Assembly: GCF_026711005.1 (NCBI RefSeq)
Contig: NZ_JAPPVJ010000006.1
Location: 186,001-250,000, forward strand
Reading direction: 5' to 3'
Source: Sphingobacterium sp. UT-1RO-CII-1
GTDB taxonomy: Bacteria > Bacteroidota > Bacteroidia > Sphingobacteriales > Sphingobacteriaceae
DNA length: 64,000 bases
Shown here one piece after another: positions 34,280 through 42,649 of the stretch. Under the pieces are notes generated by a model. It saw nothing but the letters and a program-made list of their open reading frames with translations. It ran no database searches and was not told the DNA's origin. How positions within the stretch are numbered: the stretch's first letter is position 1; the number at the start of each line of letters is the position of its first letter. The position numbers and the translations under genes were made by a program.

Positions 34280-37200
34280 TTAAAATGTCATGTTAATATT
34301 AAAGCCAATAGAGCGCGAAGTAGGAATTTGCCTAAAACTAGTATAGCCATCTGTCTGATTATACAAAGCTTCGGGATCCCCTAGCGTATTAGACGAATGC
34401 CTTATTATGAATAAATTATTTCCCACAAGTCCAACACTTGCACGTTTCACAAGGCTTTGTCTTTCCAACAACTTTTCTGGCAAATTAAATCCTATATATA
34501 CTTCTCTAAGTTTCAAATAATCAGCTTTTGCGGCAGTAGTAGTCTGTATTTTGCCATATTTATCCCACCATGCCTTATCTCCCTTAGAATATACATCTTT
34601 ATTATCAACGATACTTCCATCATCCAAACGCACCATAGAGTTTGGCATTATAAACGCTTCTCTATTATATTTTACTGTTTCTGGATGTGTTCCGGCCGTA
34701 TACATTCGTGGAATTACTTCTGAGTACATCCAACTACCTAAACGAGCATCCACCTGCAAACCTAAAGTGAAACTTTTGTATCTAAAGCTTGTATTAAATC
34801 CAAAAAGGTATGGTGGCACCATCGTACCAAGATTGACCTCATCCTCTGATGGCAACACATCCCCATTTTTATCTAAAACAATTTTCCCATTATCACGCAA
34901 GAAGTCAGTCATTCTCAACGTTGGATAAGCCAGGTCTTTAATCGCATAAGCTTGTCTAAAAATGTTAAACTGCTCTCCTGCATAAAGATCTTTTGCCTTG
35001 GTGTTCGTATATGTAAAATTTAACCCCAATTGTAAATCCATATCAACCGTTTTAATAGCCGTTCCATTTAAAGTTAACTCGAGCGTATTATTAATCATCC
35101 TCCCTGCGTTAACATACGTAGACTTAAACCCTGTAGCACTAGACATACCTGCATCAAAAATCTGCCCATCAGAATCTGAATAAGCATAAGCTATATCTGC
35201 GTTCAAACGATTGTTAAAAAAGCCCAATTGCAAGCCTCCTTCATAAGAAGTAACAAACTCAGGTTTCAACAAACGATTTGGTTCTTTGGTAGAAGGGATG
35301 AAACCGACTAAACCGCCATATGGGAAACCTGGAGCTTGACTATAAGTAAGGTTTAAACGATAGGGATCCAACGTCACATTTCCTGTTCTATTAAAAGAAG
35401 CATACACTCGCCCATAACTTAATATTAAAGAGTTTTTTAAAGCAGAAATTGCATCTGTAAAAACAAATGAACTACTAACGCCCGGACTGAAGTAACTGTT
35501 ACGTTCTGGATCTAAAGTAGAAACCTTATCATTACGACCTATTAAAGTTAAAAACAAATAATTATTATAACCAACTGTCAACTCTCCATAAGTAGACAAA
35601 GAGCGAAACTCTGTGATTTTTGTACCTCCAGTAAGTTCCCCCGTTCTCGACCCTTGGTTAAAAATATCATCAAACAGTAAGTTTTTAGCTTCTACATTGA
35701 CATCTTTAATATCATCCATTCTTAAATTCTGTCCCACAAGTAATTTGGTGGAAAAATCGCCAAAATTCTTATTAACATTTAACACCAAGTCATTATTAAT
35801 ACGATTAAATGTTTTACCAAAATCATTTACCGATCCATTTATATTACGTGTCGAAACGTCTGACACTAACTTCCGATTGGTTACCCTACCATCTTCCTGC
35901 TGTAGATAATAACCAGTTCTATTCGTAACAGATAACCAATCTGTAAATTGATAAGCAAACTCCAACTTCGAATTTAACGTATGCTGATCCAATAGATTTC
36001 GGTTGTTATCGGCCATAAATAGTGGGTTTCTAGTACTTGAGACTGGCGTATACCAATTCAAAGGATGATTAGGCGAATTAGGATCCTGCCAGTCACGTGC
36101 CGCATTATAATCAATATTAGCTGGCTGCGTATAAACCGACAACCAAGGTCCGTCGCTAGTTGTATTATTTTTAAACAACACATAATTCACATTAAATGAT
36201 GTCGTCAATTTATTAAAACCACGACTTCCATTAAAACGTACTCCTGTGCGGCTAGAGTTATCCCCTGGAATAACACCTTTTATGCGAACATCTTGCAAAG
36301 ACAAGAAATAAGCACTTTTAGAATCCCCTCCTGAGAAGGAAAGGTCATTTTGTGCCGTTATTCCTGTATCGAAAAACTTCAAGCGATTATCTTTAGATGG
36401 TGCAGCATAAATACGCTTTGGCTGTACACCATTGATAGGAAGACCAAAATCTCTTTCTGTGCCATCATACCGATCCCCCCACGACTCAGCAGTCACAGCA
36501 CTATATACACCGTTCTGCCCTTGTCCAAAAGCAGTTTGAGCAGGTGGCAAAAGATAAATATTTGAGAATGTTGTACTATTAGAGAAGTTAATTTCTCCAC
36601 TTCCCGCACGTCCAGCTTTTGTCGTAATCATTATAGCTCCATTAACCCCTTCCGAACCATATAAAGCTGCTGCATTCGCACCCTTCAATACTGTGATATC
36701 AGCAATATCATTGGGGTTAATCCGTGTTATATCTGGCAAAGGTACTCCATCAACAACATATATAGGGTCATTTTTAGACCTGTTTAAAGAGCGCGTGCCT
36801 CGCAAACGGATCTGTATTCCTGGGTCTGTTTTTCCCGTCGTTAGATCTGTCGCATTAATACGTAAACCTGCAACCTTACTCGACAGGCCAAGCAGTGGGT
36901 TTACAGCCTTCCCTAAATTCAAATCTTCTGTACTAACGGATTGTGCCGAAGTGCCTAACTCCCGTGATGACCGCTTTACACCTAAAGCCCCTGTTACTAC
37001 AACTTCGCTTAACTGGCGCACATCCCTATCAAGAAAAACAACAATGTCTTGTTCATCCGATTTTAAAGAAACTTGCTTATTCAAATAACCGAGCATCGTA
37101 ACTTGTAATGTTTGCCCCACATGCCCCCGAAGCATAAATCCTCCAGTTGCACCACTCACAGCCCCACCTGATCTTTCATTCTCTTTTATTATTATTGAAG

Positions 37201-37333
37201 CTCCTTGTAAAGGGGCTCCAGTCTCCCTATCTGCTATTCGTCCTCTTACTATTACATGCTCTTGCCCATATACTATATTTATAAGCAGACTTGCAAGAAA
37301 AATAAACGTTAATTTCAAACCTATAATCTTCAT
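34280..37333 (-). CDS. SusC/RagA-family TonB-linked outer membrane receptor
   Basis: Outer-membrane transporter energised by TonB. The order is: signal peptide ending NIVYGQ, a carboxypeptidase-like regulatory domain (V-R-G-R-I-A-D...P-L-Q-G-A-S-I), a TonB box region, the plug (L-G-T-S-A-Q-S-V-S...P-L-L-G-L-S-S-K-V-A-G-L-R, then I-R-L-R-G-T-R-S), and a large beta-barrel ending I-G-F-N-I-N-M-T-F with C-terminal Phe. I used the ATG at 37333, which gives a normal signal peptide (MKIIGLKLTFIF...); the frame is open to an ATG at 37420 (29 more residues). With SusD, PepSY and AraC beside it, the substrate may be a siderophore or haem, but no substrate is proven. Confidence 0.93.
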   Translation of the reverse strand: MKIIGLKLTFIFLASLLINIVYGQEHVIVRGRIADRETGAPLQGASIIIKENERSGGAVSGATGGFMLRGHVGQTLQVTMLGYLNKQVSLKSDEQDIVVFLDRDVRQLSEVVVTGALGVKRSSRELGTSAQSVSTEDLNLGKAVNPLLGLSSKVAGLRINATDLTTGKTDPGIQIRLRGTRSLNRSKNDPIYVVDGVPLPDITRINPNDIADITVLKGANAAALYGSEGVNGAIMITTKAGRAGSGEINFSNSTTFSNIYLLPPAQTAFGQGQNGVYSAVTAESWGDRYDGTERDFGLPINGVQPKRIYAAPSKDNRLKFFDTGITAQNDLSFSGGDSKSAYFLSLQDVRIKGVIPGDNSSRTGVRFNGSRGFNKLTTSFNVNYVLFKNNTTSDGPWLSVYTQPANIDYNAARDWQDPNSPNHPLNWYTPVSSTRNPLFMADNNRNLLDQHTLNSKLEFAYQFTDWLSVTNRTGYYLQQEDGRVTNRKLVSDVSTRNINGSVNDFGKTFNRINNDLVLNVNKNFGDFSTKLLVGQNLRMDDIKDVNVEAKNLLFDDIFNQGSRTGELTGGTKITEFRSLSTYGELTVGYNNYLFLTLIGRNDKVSTLDPERNSYFSPGVSSSFVFTDAISALKNSLILSYGRVYASFNRTGNVTLDPYRLNLTYSQAPGFPYGGLVGFIPSTKEPNRLLKPEFVTSYEGGLQLGFFNNRLNADIAYAYSDSDGQIFDAGMSSATGFKSTYVNAGRMINNTLELTLNGTAIKTVDMDLQLGLNFTYTNTKAKDLYAGEQFNIFRQAYAIKDLAYPTLRMTDFLRDNGKIVLDKNGDVLPSEDEVNLGTMVPPYLFGFNTSFRYKSFTLGLQVDARLGSWMYSEVIPRMYTAGTHPETVKYNREAFIMPNSMVRLDDGSIVDNKDVYSKGDKAWWDKYGKIQTTTAAKADYLKLREVYIGFNLPEKLLERQSLVKRASVGLVGNNLFIIRHSSNTLGDPEALYNQTDGYTSFRQIPTSRSIGFNINMTF

Positions 37334-37473
37334 ATATTTACCTAATAACTTGTGCTTAAACCAATAACCATAAAATATCAGCCCGCTCTGAGCATCATCT
37401 TTTTTGAAAATTCTTAACATTTAGATTAATTTCACATTACGGTATAGAACTCTAAGGATAACAAAAAAACCTA

Positions 37474-37519
37474 TTTAGAACAAATCTAAACCACGTCGGC
37501 AAAATTAGACTTATTCTAA
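37474..37519. promoter_or_regulatory. two TTAGA-N5-TCTAA operator-like palindromes upstream of SusC
   Basis: Site A: TTTAGA-ACAAA-TCTAAA (37474-37490), a perfect 6-5-6 palindrome. Site B: TTAGA-CTTAT-TCTAA (37505-37519), a perfect 5-5-5 palindrome. Their centres are 30 nt apart, about three helical turns. They lie 55-100 nt from the longer SusC frame, where a regulator of the promoter would bind. Confidence 0.6.
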
Positions 37520-37620
37520 ATAACATGTTAACGCTTGTGGAAATAAATAATTAATATTTGGCAAATATTAACGGAAAACTTGAGGTTAAAATATATTTTA
37601 CAGAATGAAAAATAAAAAGC

Positions 37621-37628
37621 TATATTTG
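37621..37628 (+). promoter_or_regulatory. promoter -7 box of the AraC-type gene
   Basis: TATATTTG (exact TAnnTTTG), 27 nt before the ATG at 37656; no TTG at the expected -33 distance. The palindrome at 37637-37651 sits just downstream of the expected start point. Confidence 0.5.
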
Positions 37629-37636
37629 CACAAGAC

Positions 37637-37651
37637 TTAGAATCAGTCTAA
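37637..37651. promoter_or_regulatory. TTAGA-N5-TCTAA operator-like palindrome at the AraC gene
   Basis: Site C: TTAGA-ATCAG-TCTAA (37637-37651), a perfect 5-5-5 palindrome that ends 4 nt before the araC-type ATG, right at the expected transcription start. Confidence 0.55.
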
Positions 37652-37655
37652 ATAA

Positions 37656-38474
37656 ATGCAGAGCAACGTGTTTCATCAAGCATCCTACACATTCAAATAT
37701 CTATGGATAAAAGGCAATAGTCCATTGCATTTTATTACAGATGACAGCTTCATACTAAATATATTGACTGCAGCTTGTAGTGGCGTGCTGTCCTTTTCTA
37801 TAAACGATGATCAACGATATCTTGAAAACAACGAAAACATACTCTTAAGCGTTAAAAAAGGAGAAGAGATCATTATAAAAAATGATAACACTTCAGATTT
37901 ATCTCTTCTCATATTATATCCAAAGATCGGCCTATCACCCATTCCGCAAGAAATTCAAAACACAATACAATTACTGCCTGGAGGACATATAACAAAAAAA
38001 GATAATAGGTTACATCTTCTTTTCGAACAGCTCTGCGAGTCTACACAAGTAATACCAGTCAGAGGCTTGACTCAAGAAATCATTCTACTTAAAATTTCAC
38101 TCCTGCAAATCCAATCTTTAATACATCCAGAAAATCTAAAAGGGAGCCTAAACAATATACATCACGAAAAGATAATACTAGCCAAAGAAATCATTGAGCA
38201 AGATTTATCTAAGAATTATACTATTCCAGAACTAGCCAAACTCATCGGAACCAATGTCCAGTACTTAAAAAAGCATTTTAAACAACATTTTAATCAAACA
38301 ATATTGAGCTATAGCACCGAAAGAAAAATGGTGTATGCAAAAGAGTTAATTTTAACTGGAAATTATAGGGTAGCTGATGTTGCTCGAATGACTGGCTACA
38401 AACATTCTACACACTTTACTACTGCATTTAAAAGATATTACGGTTTTATTCCCAATTCACTCCGACAACAATAA
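37656..38474 (+). CDS. AraC family transcriptional regulator
   Basis: A 272-residue regulator. The N-terminal ~165 residues are a beta-rich ligand-binding region without a recognised signature. The C-terminal AraC double helix-turn-helix (about 172-271) shows N-Y-T-I-P-E-L-A-K-L-I-G-T-N-V-Q-Y-L-K-K-H-F-K and Y-R-V-A-D-V-A-R-M-T-G-Y-K-H-S-T-H-F-T-T-A-F-K-R-Y-Y-G-F. It is divergent from susC (PchR-like arrangement) and probably controls the receptor. A palindrome shared with the susC and PepSY upstream regions overlaps its own start. Confidence 0.9.
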   Translation: MQSNVFHQASYTFKYLWIKGNSPLHFITDDSFILNILTAACSGVLSFSINDDQRYLENNENILLSVKKGEEIIIKNDNTSDLSLLILYPKIGLSPIPQEIQNTIQLLPGGHITKKDNRLHLLFEQLCESTQVIPVRGLTQEIILLKISLLQIQSLIHPENLKGSLNNIHHEKIILAKEIIEQDLSKNYTIPELAKLIGTNVQYLKKHFKQHFNQTILSYSTERKMVYAKELILTGNYRVADVARMTGYKHSTHFTTAFKRYYGFIPNSLRQQ

Positions 38475-38555
38475 GCACTATCAAAAAATGACATAAAAAT
38501 AAGGAGTAATCTTTTTCAGACACCCCTTATCCTTTAAAATAATCTTAGTCAAACT

Positions 38556-40475
38556 TTAGAATTTCCACCTTACGAATGCCTCAATAGCTTCATAATCTGC
38601 CAACCCTAATTTATGATATAAACCTGCAGTCTCACTTGTGCGATCTTCTGCCCTTACCCAAAACTCACGTGGGTCATCACCTGGAAAAACAGGGACATCT
38701 TTTTGTGATTGATGCTTAAAAATAGCCAGACGCTTGCGTTTTACCTCTTGAGGAGATAATGGCACAGCCATTTCTATTTCATGAATTGGATACTCATGCC
38801 ACGCTCCTCTATACAACCACAACCAACAATCTGCCATCCAATCGTCCGTTTTTGATAAGCGCTTCAAAGCTTCATACAAAATATCAAAACACACCTTATG
38901 AGTACCATGAGGGTCAGCAAAATCACCTGCTGCAAACACTTGATGAGGCTTCACTTTACGTAGCAACTCCATTGTTTGTAGGATATCATCTTCATAAGAA
39001 ATATCTTTTGAAAATTTACTCCGATCATAAAATGGAAGTGCTTGAAAATGTATATTCTCATCTGGCAAACCAACGAATCTTGCTCCGGCAATAGCTTCTC
39101 CCTTACGAATTAATGCTTTAATCACACGAATAACTTCAGGATCTGTTTGATTTGGCTGTTTTGTCTTAAAGAACTCCCTTGCTTCTTGATATATTTTAGT
39201 TGTAACACCATTGTCATCATCAACGGCTTGTGCAAAGTCTTGAACAAACTCTAAATAACGTAACACATCGTCATCCCATACCGCCGTATTTCCAGAAGTT
39301 TGGTAAGCAACATGCACGTTGTGACCTTGATCAGCCAATCTGATAAAAGTACCCCCCATAGATATTACGTCGTCATCAGGGTGCGGCGAGAACAAAAGAA
39401 CATTTTTACGAGCAGGCTCAGCCCTTTCCGGTCTATTGCTATCATCGACACCAGGTTTTCCTCCTGGCCAACCTGTAATAGTACGTTGTAGTATGTTAAA
39501 TATCTTAATATTAATGTTATAGGCTGGGCCTTTCTCTGTTACTAGCTGCGCCATACCATTATTATTATAATCCTCATCCGTCAATTTTAAAATTGCTTTA
39601 TTCAACTTCAGAGAAAGCCATACAACTGCTTTTTTAATTAGCGACTCCGACCAAACAACATCTTGAGTCAACCATGGAAGATCAAAACGTGTCAAATGTG
39701 AAGCAGCTTCTTCATCCAGCACAAACTCTACCGTATCAGTAGATTGCAAATAGGTTGCTGGGATGTCCGACGATATTTCGCCTTCAACAGCAGCTTTAAC
39801 AATATCAGCTTTAGTTTCATTCCAAGCCATCAGAACAATTTCTTTAGCTTTGAAAATCGTTCCAACCCCCATTGTTATCGCCTTTGTTGGCACATTTTCT
39901 TTACCTCCGAATGCTCGCGAAGCGTCACGACGAGTCAAATCATTTAGAATCACTAAGCGGGTTCCTGAGTTTGGAGCAGAACCAGGCTCATTAAAACCAA
40001 TATGTCCCGTACGACCAATACCAAGAAGCTGAATGTCAATACCTCCGTAGCTTGATATTTTTTGCTCATAGTTTTCACAATAAGCTGGAATATCTTCCTC
40101 CTTCAAAGTACCATCAGGAATATTTATATGATCATCAGGTATATCAATATGATCAAATAAATTCTTCTTCATGAAGGTCACATAGCTCTGATCAGCATCA
40201 GGTGCCATCGGATAATACTCATCAAGATTGAACGTAACCACATTTTTAAAACTCAACCCCTCCTCTTTATGCAGTCGCACCAACTCTTTGTACACCTTGA
40301 CTGGTGTTGCTCCTGTAGCCAGACCTAAAACGGCCGTTTCACCTTTTTCTTGTTTTTCTTTAATAATAGTTGCAATACGGTGCGCAACATCTAAGGAAGC
40401 ATCGCTTTGGCTTGGGTATACCTTCACAGGTACCCGTTCAAAACGAGTTTCCTCTAATAAATTTAATCTTATCAT
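38556..40475 (-). CDS. glucosamine-6-phosphate deaminase fused to PIG-L-type deacetylase
   Basis: A 639-residue two-domain protein. The N-terminal domain (about 10-260) is NagB: F-N-L-D-E-Y-Y (82-88), then L-L-G-I-G-R-T-G-H-I-G-F-N-E-P (150-164) with the His158 and Glu163 counterparts of the catalytic residues, but Thr156 where E. coli NagB has Asp141. After a linker, the C-terminal domain (about 358-600) carries HPDDD (365-369), the zinc motif of PIG-L/LmbE deacetylases. The fusion could deacetylate GlcNAc-6-P and then deaminate the product, feeding amino sugars into glycolysis. A second NagB gene lies upstream on the same strand, 245 nt away. Confidence 0.88.
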   Translation of the reverse strand: MIRLNLLEETRFERVPVKVYPSQSDASLDVAHRIATIIKEKQEKGETAVLGLATGATPVKVYKELVRLHKEEGLSFKNVVTFNLDEYYPMAPDADQSYVTFMKKNLFDHIDIPDDHINIPDGTLKEEDIPAYCENYEQKISSYGGIDIQLLGIGRTGHIGFNEPGSAPNSGTRLVILNDLTRRDASRAFGGKENVPTKAITMGVGTIFKAKEIVLMAWNETKADIVKAAVEGEISSDIPATYLQSTDTVEFVLDEEAASHLTRFDLPWLTQDVVWSESLIKKAVVWLSLKLNKAILKLTDEDYNNNGMAQLVTEKGPAYNINIKIFNILQRTITGWPGGKPGVDDSNRPERAEPARKNVLLFSPHPDDDVISMGGTFIRLADQGHNVHVAYQTSGNTAVWDDDVLRYLEFVQDFAQAVDDDNGVTTKIYQEAREFFKTKQPNQTDPEVIRVIKALIRKGEAIAGARFVGLPDENIHFQALPFYDRSKFSKDISYEDDILQTMELLRKVKPHQVFAAGDFADPHGTHKVCFDILYEALKRLSKTDDWMADCWLWLYRGAWHEYPIHEIEMAVPLSPQEVKRKRLAIFKHQSQKDVPVFPGDDPREFWVRAEDRTSETAGLYHKLGLADYEAIEAFVRWKF

Positions 40476-40511
40476 TTAATAAGGAGAATTAAAATGTAAC
40501 AACCTGAATAA

Positions 40512-40519
40512 CAAATTTA
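40512..40519 (-). promoter_or_regulatory. possible -7 box of the NagB fusion gene
   Basis: Minus strand TAAATTTG (exact TAnnTTTG), 36 nt before the ATG at 40475. No -33 TTG at 19-21 nt. Confidence 0.35.
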
Positions 40520-40720
40520 AAAAAATAAACGATAATCATTAGTAAAAACGATTACAATTCGAAAAGAAAACCAACAATATAATAATGCAACCGATTGTAT
40601 CATTATTAATTCATCAAAAGCCAACAATACTATCATGACCAAGGCTATCATTCTTTTAATATTAAAATGATTACCATCTCACACTAGCCTTATCTTCTGC
40701 TCTGCAAAACCAAATAGAAC

Positions 40721-41515
40721 TTAAGAAGCTGCCAAAAGTGCGGCTGCCTCTTTATCAAGCACAAACTCTACCCCTTTCGCGTGTTGCAGGAAAGTTGCCG
40801 GCACATTTGAACTGACCTCACCCTCTAAAGCATGCTTAACAATCTCTGCTTTAGACTCTCCCCAAGCCATTAAAACAATCGCTTTTGCTTTAAACACTGA
40901 TCCCACGCCCATAGTAATTGCTTTGGTAGGAACATTTTCCTTCCCTCCAAAACCTCCTGCAGCATCTGTACGCGTAACATCGTTTAAAACCACCATCCTA
41001 GTCAGAGAATCAGCACTTGAGCCAGGCTCATTAAACCCAATATGGCCTGTTCTTCCTATACCTAAAAGTTGAAAATCAATTCCTCCTACCTCTTCTATTT
41101 TATTTTCATATTCTTCACAATATTTTTCTACATCCTCCTCTTTCAATGTTCCATCAGGTATATGAATATTCTCTGGTAGAATATCAATATGAGCAAAAAG
41201 ATTATGCTTCATAAACTCCACATAACTATGTTTCGAATCAGGCTGCATCGGAAAATACTCATCTAAATTGAAACTAATCACATTCCGAAAACTCAACCCT
41301 TCTTCTTGATGTAATCTTATAAGTTCCTCATAAACTTTTACCGGAGTCGCTCCTGTCGCCAAACCTAAAACAGCCATCTTCGATTCGGACTGTCTTTGTT
41401 TTATTAAGTTAGCAATACGACGAGCAACACTTACAGAAGCATCACTACGATCCTCATAAATTTTCACCCCAATTTCTCCAAAACGAGCTTCTCTTAACAA
41501 TTCCAAATTAGCCAT
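40721..41515 (-). CDS. nagB: glucosamine-6-phosphate deaminase NagB
   Basis: Converts glucosamine 6-phosphate to fructose 6-phosphate and ammonia. The 264 residues cover one NagB domain with F-N-L-D-E-Y-F and G-I-G-R-T-G-H-I-G-F-N-E-P-G-S, again Thr at the E. coli Asp141 position. Closely similar to the N-terminal domain of the fusion protein next to it, so the two are paralogues. ATG at 41515 agrees with the family start. Separate promoters are likely, as a 245-nt gap lies between the genes. Confidence 0.93.
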   Translation of the reverse strand: MANLELLREARFGEIGVKIYEDRSDASVSVARRIANLIKQRQSESKMAVLGLATGATPVKVYEELIRLHQEEGLSFRNVISFNLDEYFPMQPDSKHSYVEFMKHNLFAHIDILPENIHIPDGTLKEEDVEKYCEEYENKIEEVGGIDFQLLGIGRTGHIGFNEPGSSADSLTRMVVLNDVTRTDAAGGFGGKENVPTKAITMGVGSVFKAKAIVLMAWGESKAEIVKHALEGEVSSNVPATFLQHAKGVEFVLDKEAAALLAAS

Positions 41516-41728
41516 TTAAATAATAATAATGTGTACATTAATTCAAATTGCTAATGTATCAATTATAACTCTTTAAAACCAAGGCCGCGTGAAATAAAAA
41601 CGTAAAACCAACTGATTATAAACAGATAATACAATCCGAAATTTTAGAAATAACCCCGACAAAACAGGACGATATCGATAGAGACGTTTTTTTGACACAA
41701 AAATAGCCTACTCAACCAATAGATTAAC

Positions 41729-41736
41729 TATATTTG
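41729..41736 (+). promoter_or_regulatory. possible -7 box upstream of the TlpA-type gene
   Basis: TATATTTG, an exact match, 157 nt before the ATG at 41893. No -33 TTG at the right distance. Confidence 0.35.
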
Positions 41737-41828
41737 CCTATTCGTATACAAATAACAAATGGTCTATTGGACCTCTATTCTTGAAAAAATGACACCATTA
41801 GTTTAAAAACGATACGCTACATTAATTA

Positions 41829-41848
41829 TTATAGTACAATTACTATAA
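41829..41848. repeat. inverted repeat upstream of the TlpA-type gene
   Basis: TTATAGT (41829-41835) - ACAATT - ACTATAA (41842-41848), a perfect 7-6-7 palindrome, 45 nt before the ATG. It might be an operator or a weak stem; no function shown. Confidence 0.35.
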
Positions 41849-41892
41849 GAACAACAGAGTATTCAACTCAACTAGACATCTAGAGTTTAACT

Positions 41893-42561
41893 ATGAAAAA
41901 TAAAATATTATTAGCTTTACTAACAATCCCCTTCCTTGTGCTCGGACAAACCAAGCAAGATTTTATCAAACAAGCTCAAGAAAACCCAAGCAGCATAGAA
42001 ACATTGAGAGTTATCCAACGCGTAGGTGGTTATGATCCTGATTACAAAGAAATGCGCGTGTTATTTAAGGGGCTAGATAAAGCGGTCCGCAAATCTGCTG
42101 AAGGAAAGGCTTTTGATTATTACCTAAAAAGATTAGAAAGCGTAGCCGTTGGTAAAAAGGCCCCCGGCATCACACAGTTAACGCCTGAAGGAGACCCTCT
42201 TTCATTATCGGATTTAAAAGGAAAATATGTTTTAATTGATTTCTGGGCGTCTTGGTGCCCCCCATGTCGAAAGGAAAGTCCTGAGCTCGTTGCCACTTAT
42301 GCGCAGTTTAAGGACAAAAAATTCGAGATATTAGGTGTATCTTTCGACAAAAATATGGAAGACTGGGTCGCAGCAATAAAAAAAGACAACCGTAACTGGA
42401 AGCACATATCCGATCTCCAGCATTGGAGTAACGGAGCTGGAATAGTTTATGGCGTAAGAGCCATACCCCAAAATGTTTTAGTAAATCCAGCAGGTAAAAT
42501 CATCGCTAGAAATTTACATGGAGATCAGCTCAAACAAAAACTAAGCGAGATACTGGATTAA
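41893..42561 (+). CDS. secreted TlpA-family thioredoxin-like protein
   Basis: A 222-residue protein with a signal peptide (about 1-18, ending LVLGQ) and one TlpA/AhpC-TSA thioredoxin domain (about 85-222) with C122-PP-C125 and cis-proline motif AIPQN. It shares with the gene at 5530 the WKHISDLQ(x)W region and layout, but lacks the DUF4369-like part. It probably reduces disulfides in periplasmic proteins. It is isolated between an amino-sugar gene and a GH3 gene. Confidence 0.86.
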   Translation: MKNKILLALLTIPFLVLGQTKQDFIKQAQENPSSIETLRVIQRVGGYDPDYKEMRVLFKGLDKAVRKSAEGKAFDYYLKRLESVAVGKKAPGITQLTPEGDPLSLSDLKGKYVLIDFWASWCPPCRKESPELVATYAQFKDKKFEILGVSFDKNMEDWVAAIKKDNRNWKHISDLQHWSNGAGIVYGVRAIPQNVLVNPAGKIIARNLHGDQLKQKLSEILD

Positions 42562-42649
42562 GAGGGTGTTGCCATCCATGCACTTGATTTAAAATATTAC
42601 TGTTGCCTACCTACTACTTTTTTTCACCAAACGGGTCTGCAACAGTATA

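Larger units (their letters stand above)
41516..41892. other. 377-nt gap with a promoter box and an inverted repeat
   Basis: No credible coding gene. It has TATATTTG (exact -7 box) at 41729-41736 on the plus strand, and TTATAGT-ACAATT-ACTATAA, a perfect 7-6-7 inverted repeat, at 41829-41848. If the box is used, the TlpA-type gene at 41893 has a 150-nt leader. A 15-codon ORF inside the leader (41759) is not convincing. Confidence 0.45.

Noticed and set aside
38556..41515. Two NagB genes as one gene broken by a frameshift
   Set aside because: Both copies have complete N-terminal domains and starts, and differ in sequence; they are paralogues.
41759..41806. 15-codon ORF in the leader of the TlpA-type gene
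   Set aside because: Too short to distinguish from chance; no repeated codons that would suggest a leader-peptide attenuator.
42598..42647. Inverted repeat TACTGTTGC / GCAACAGTA between the TlpA-type gene and GH3
   Set aside because: The 32-nt loop is too long for a convincing terminator; left out as a feature.
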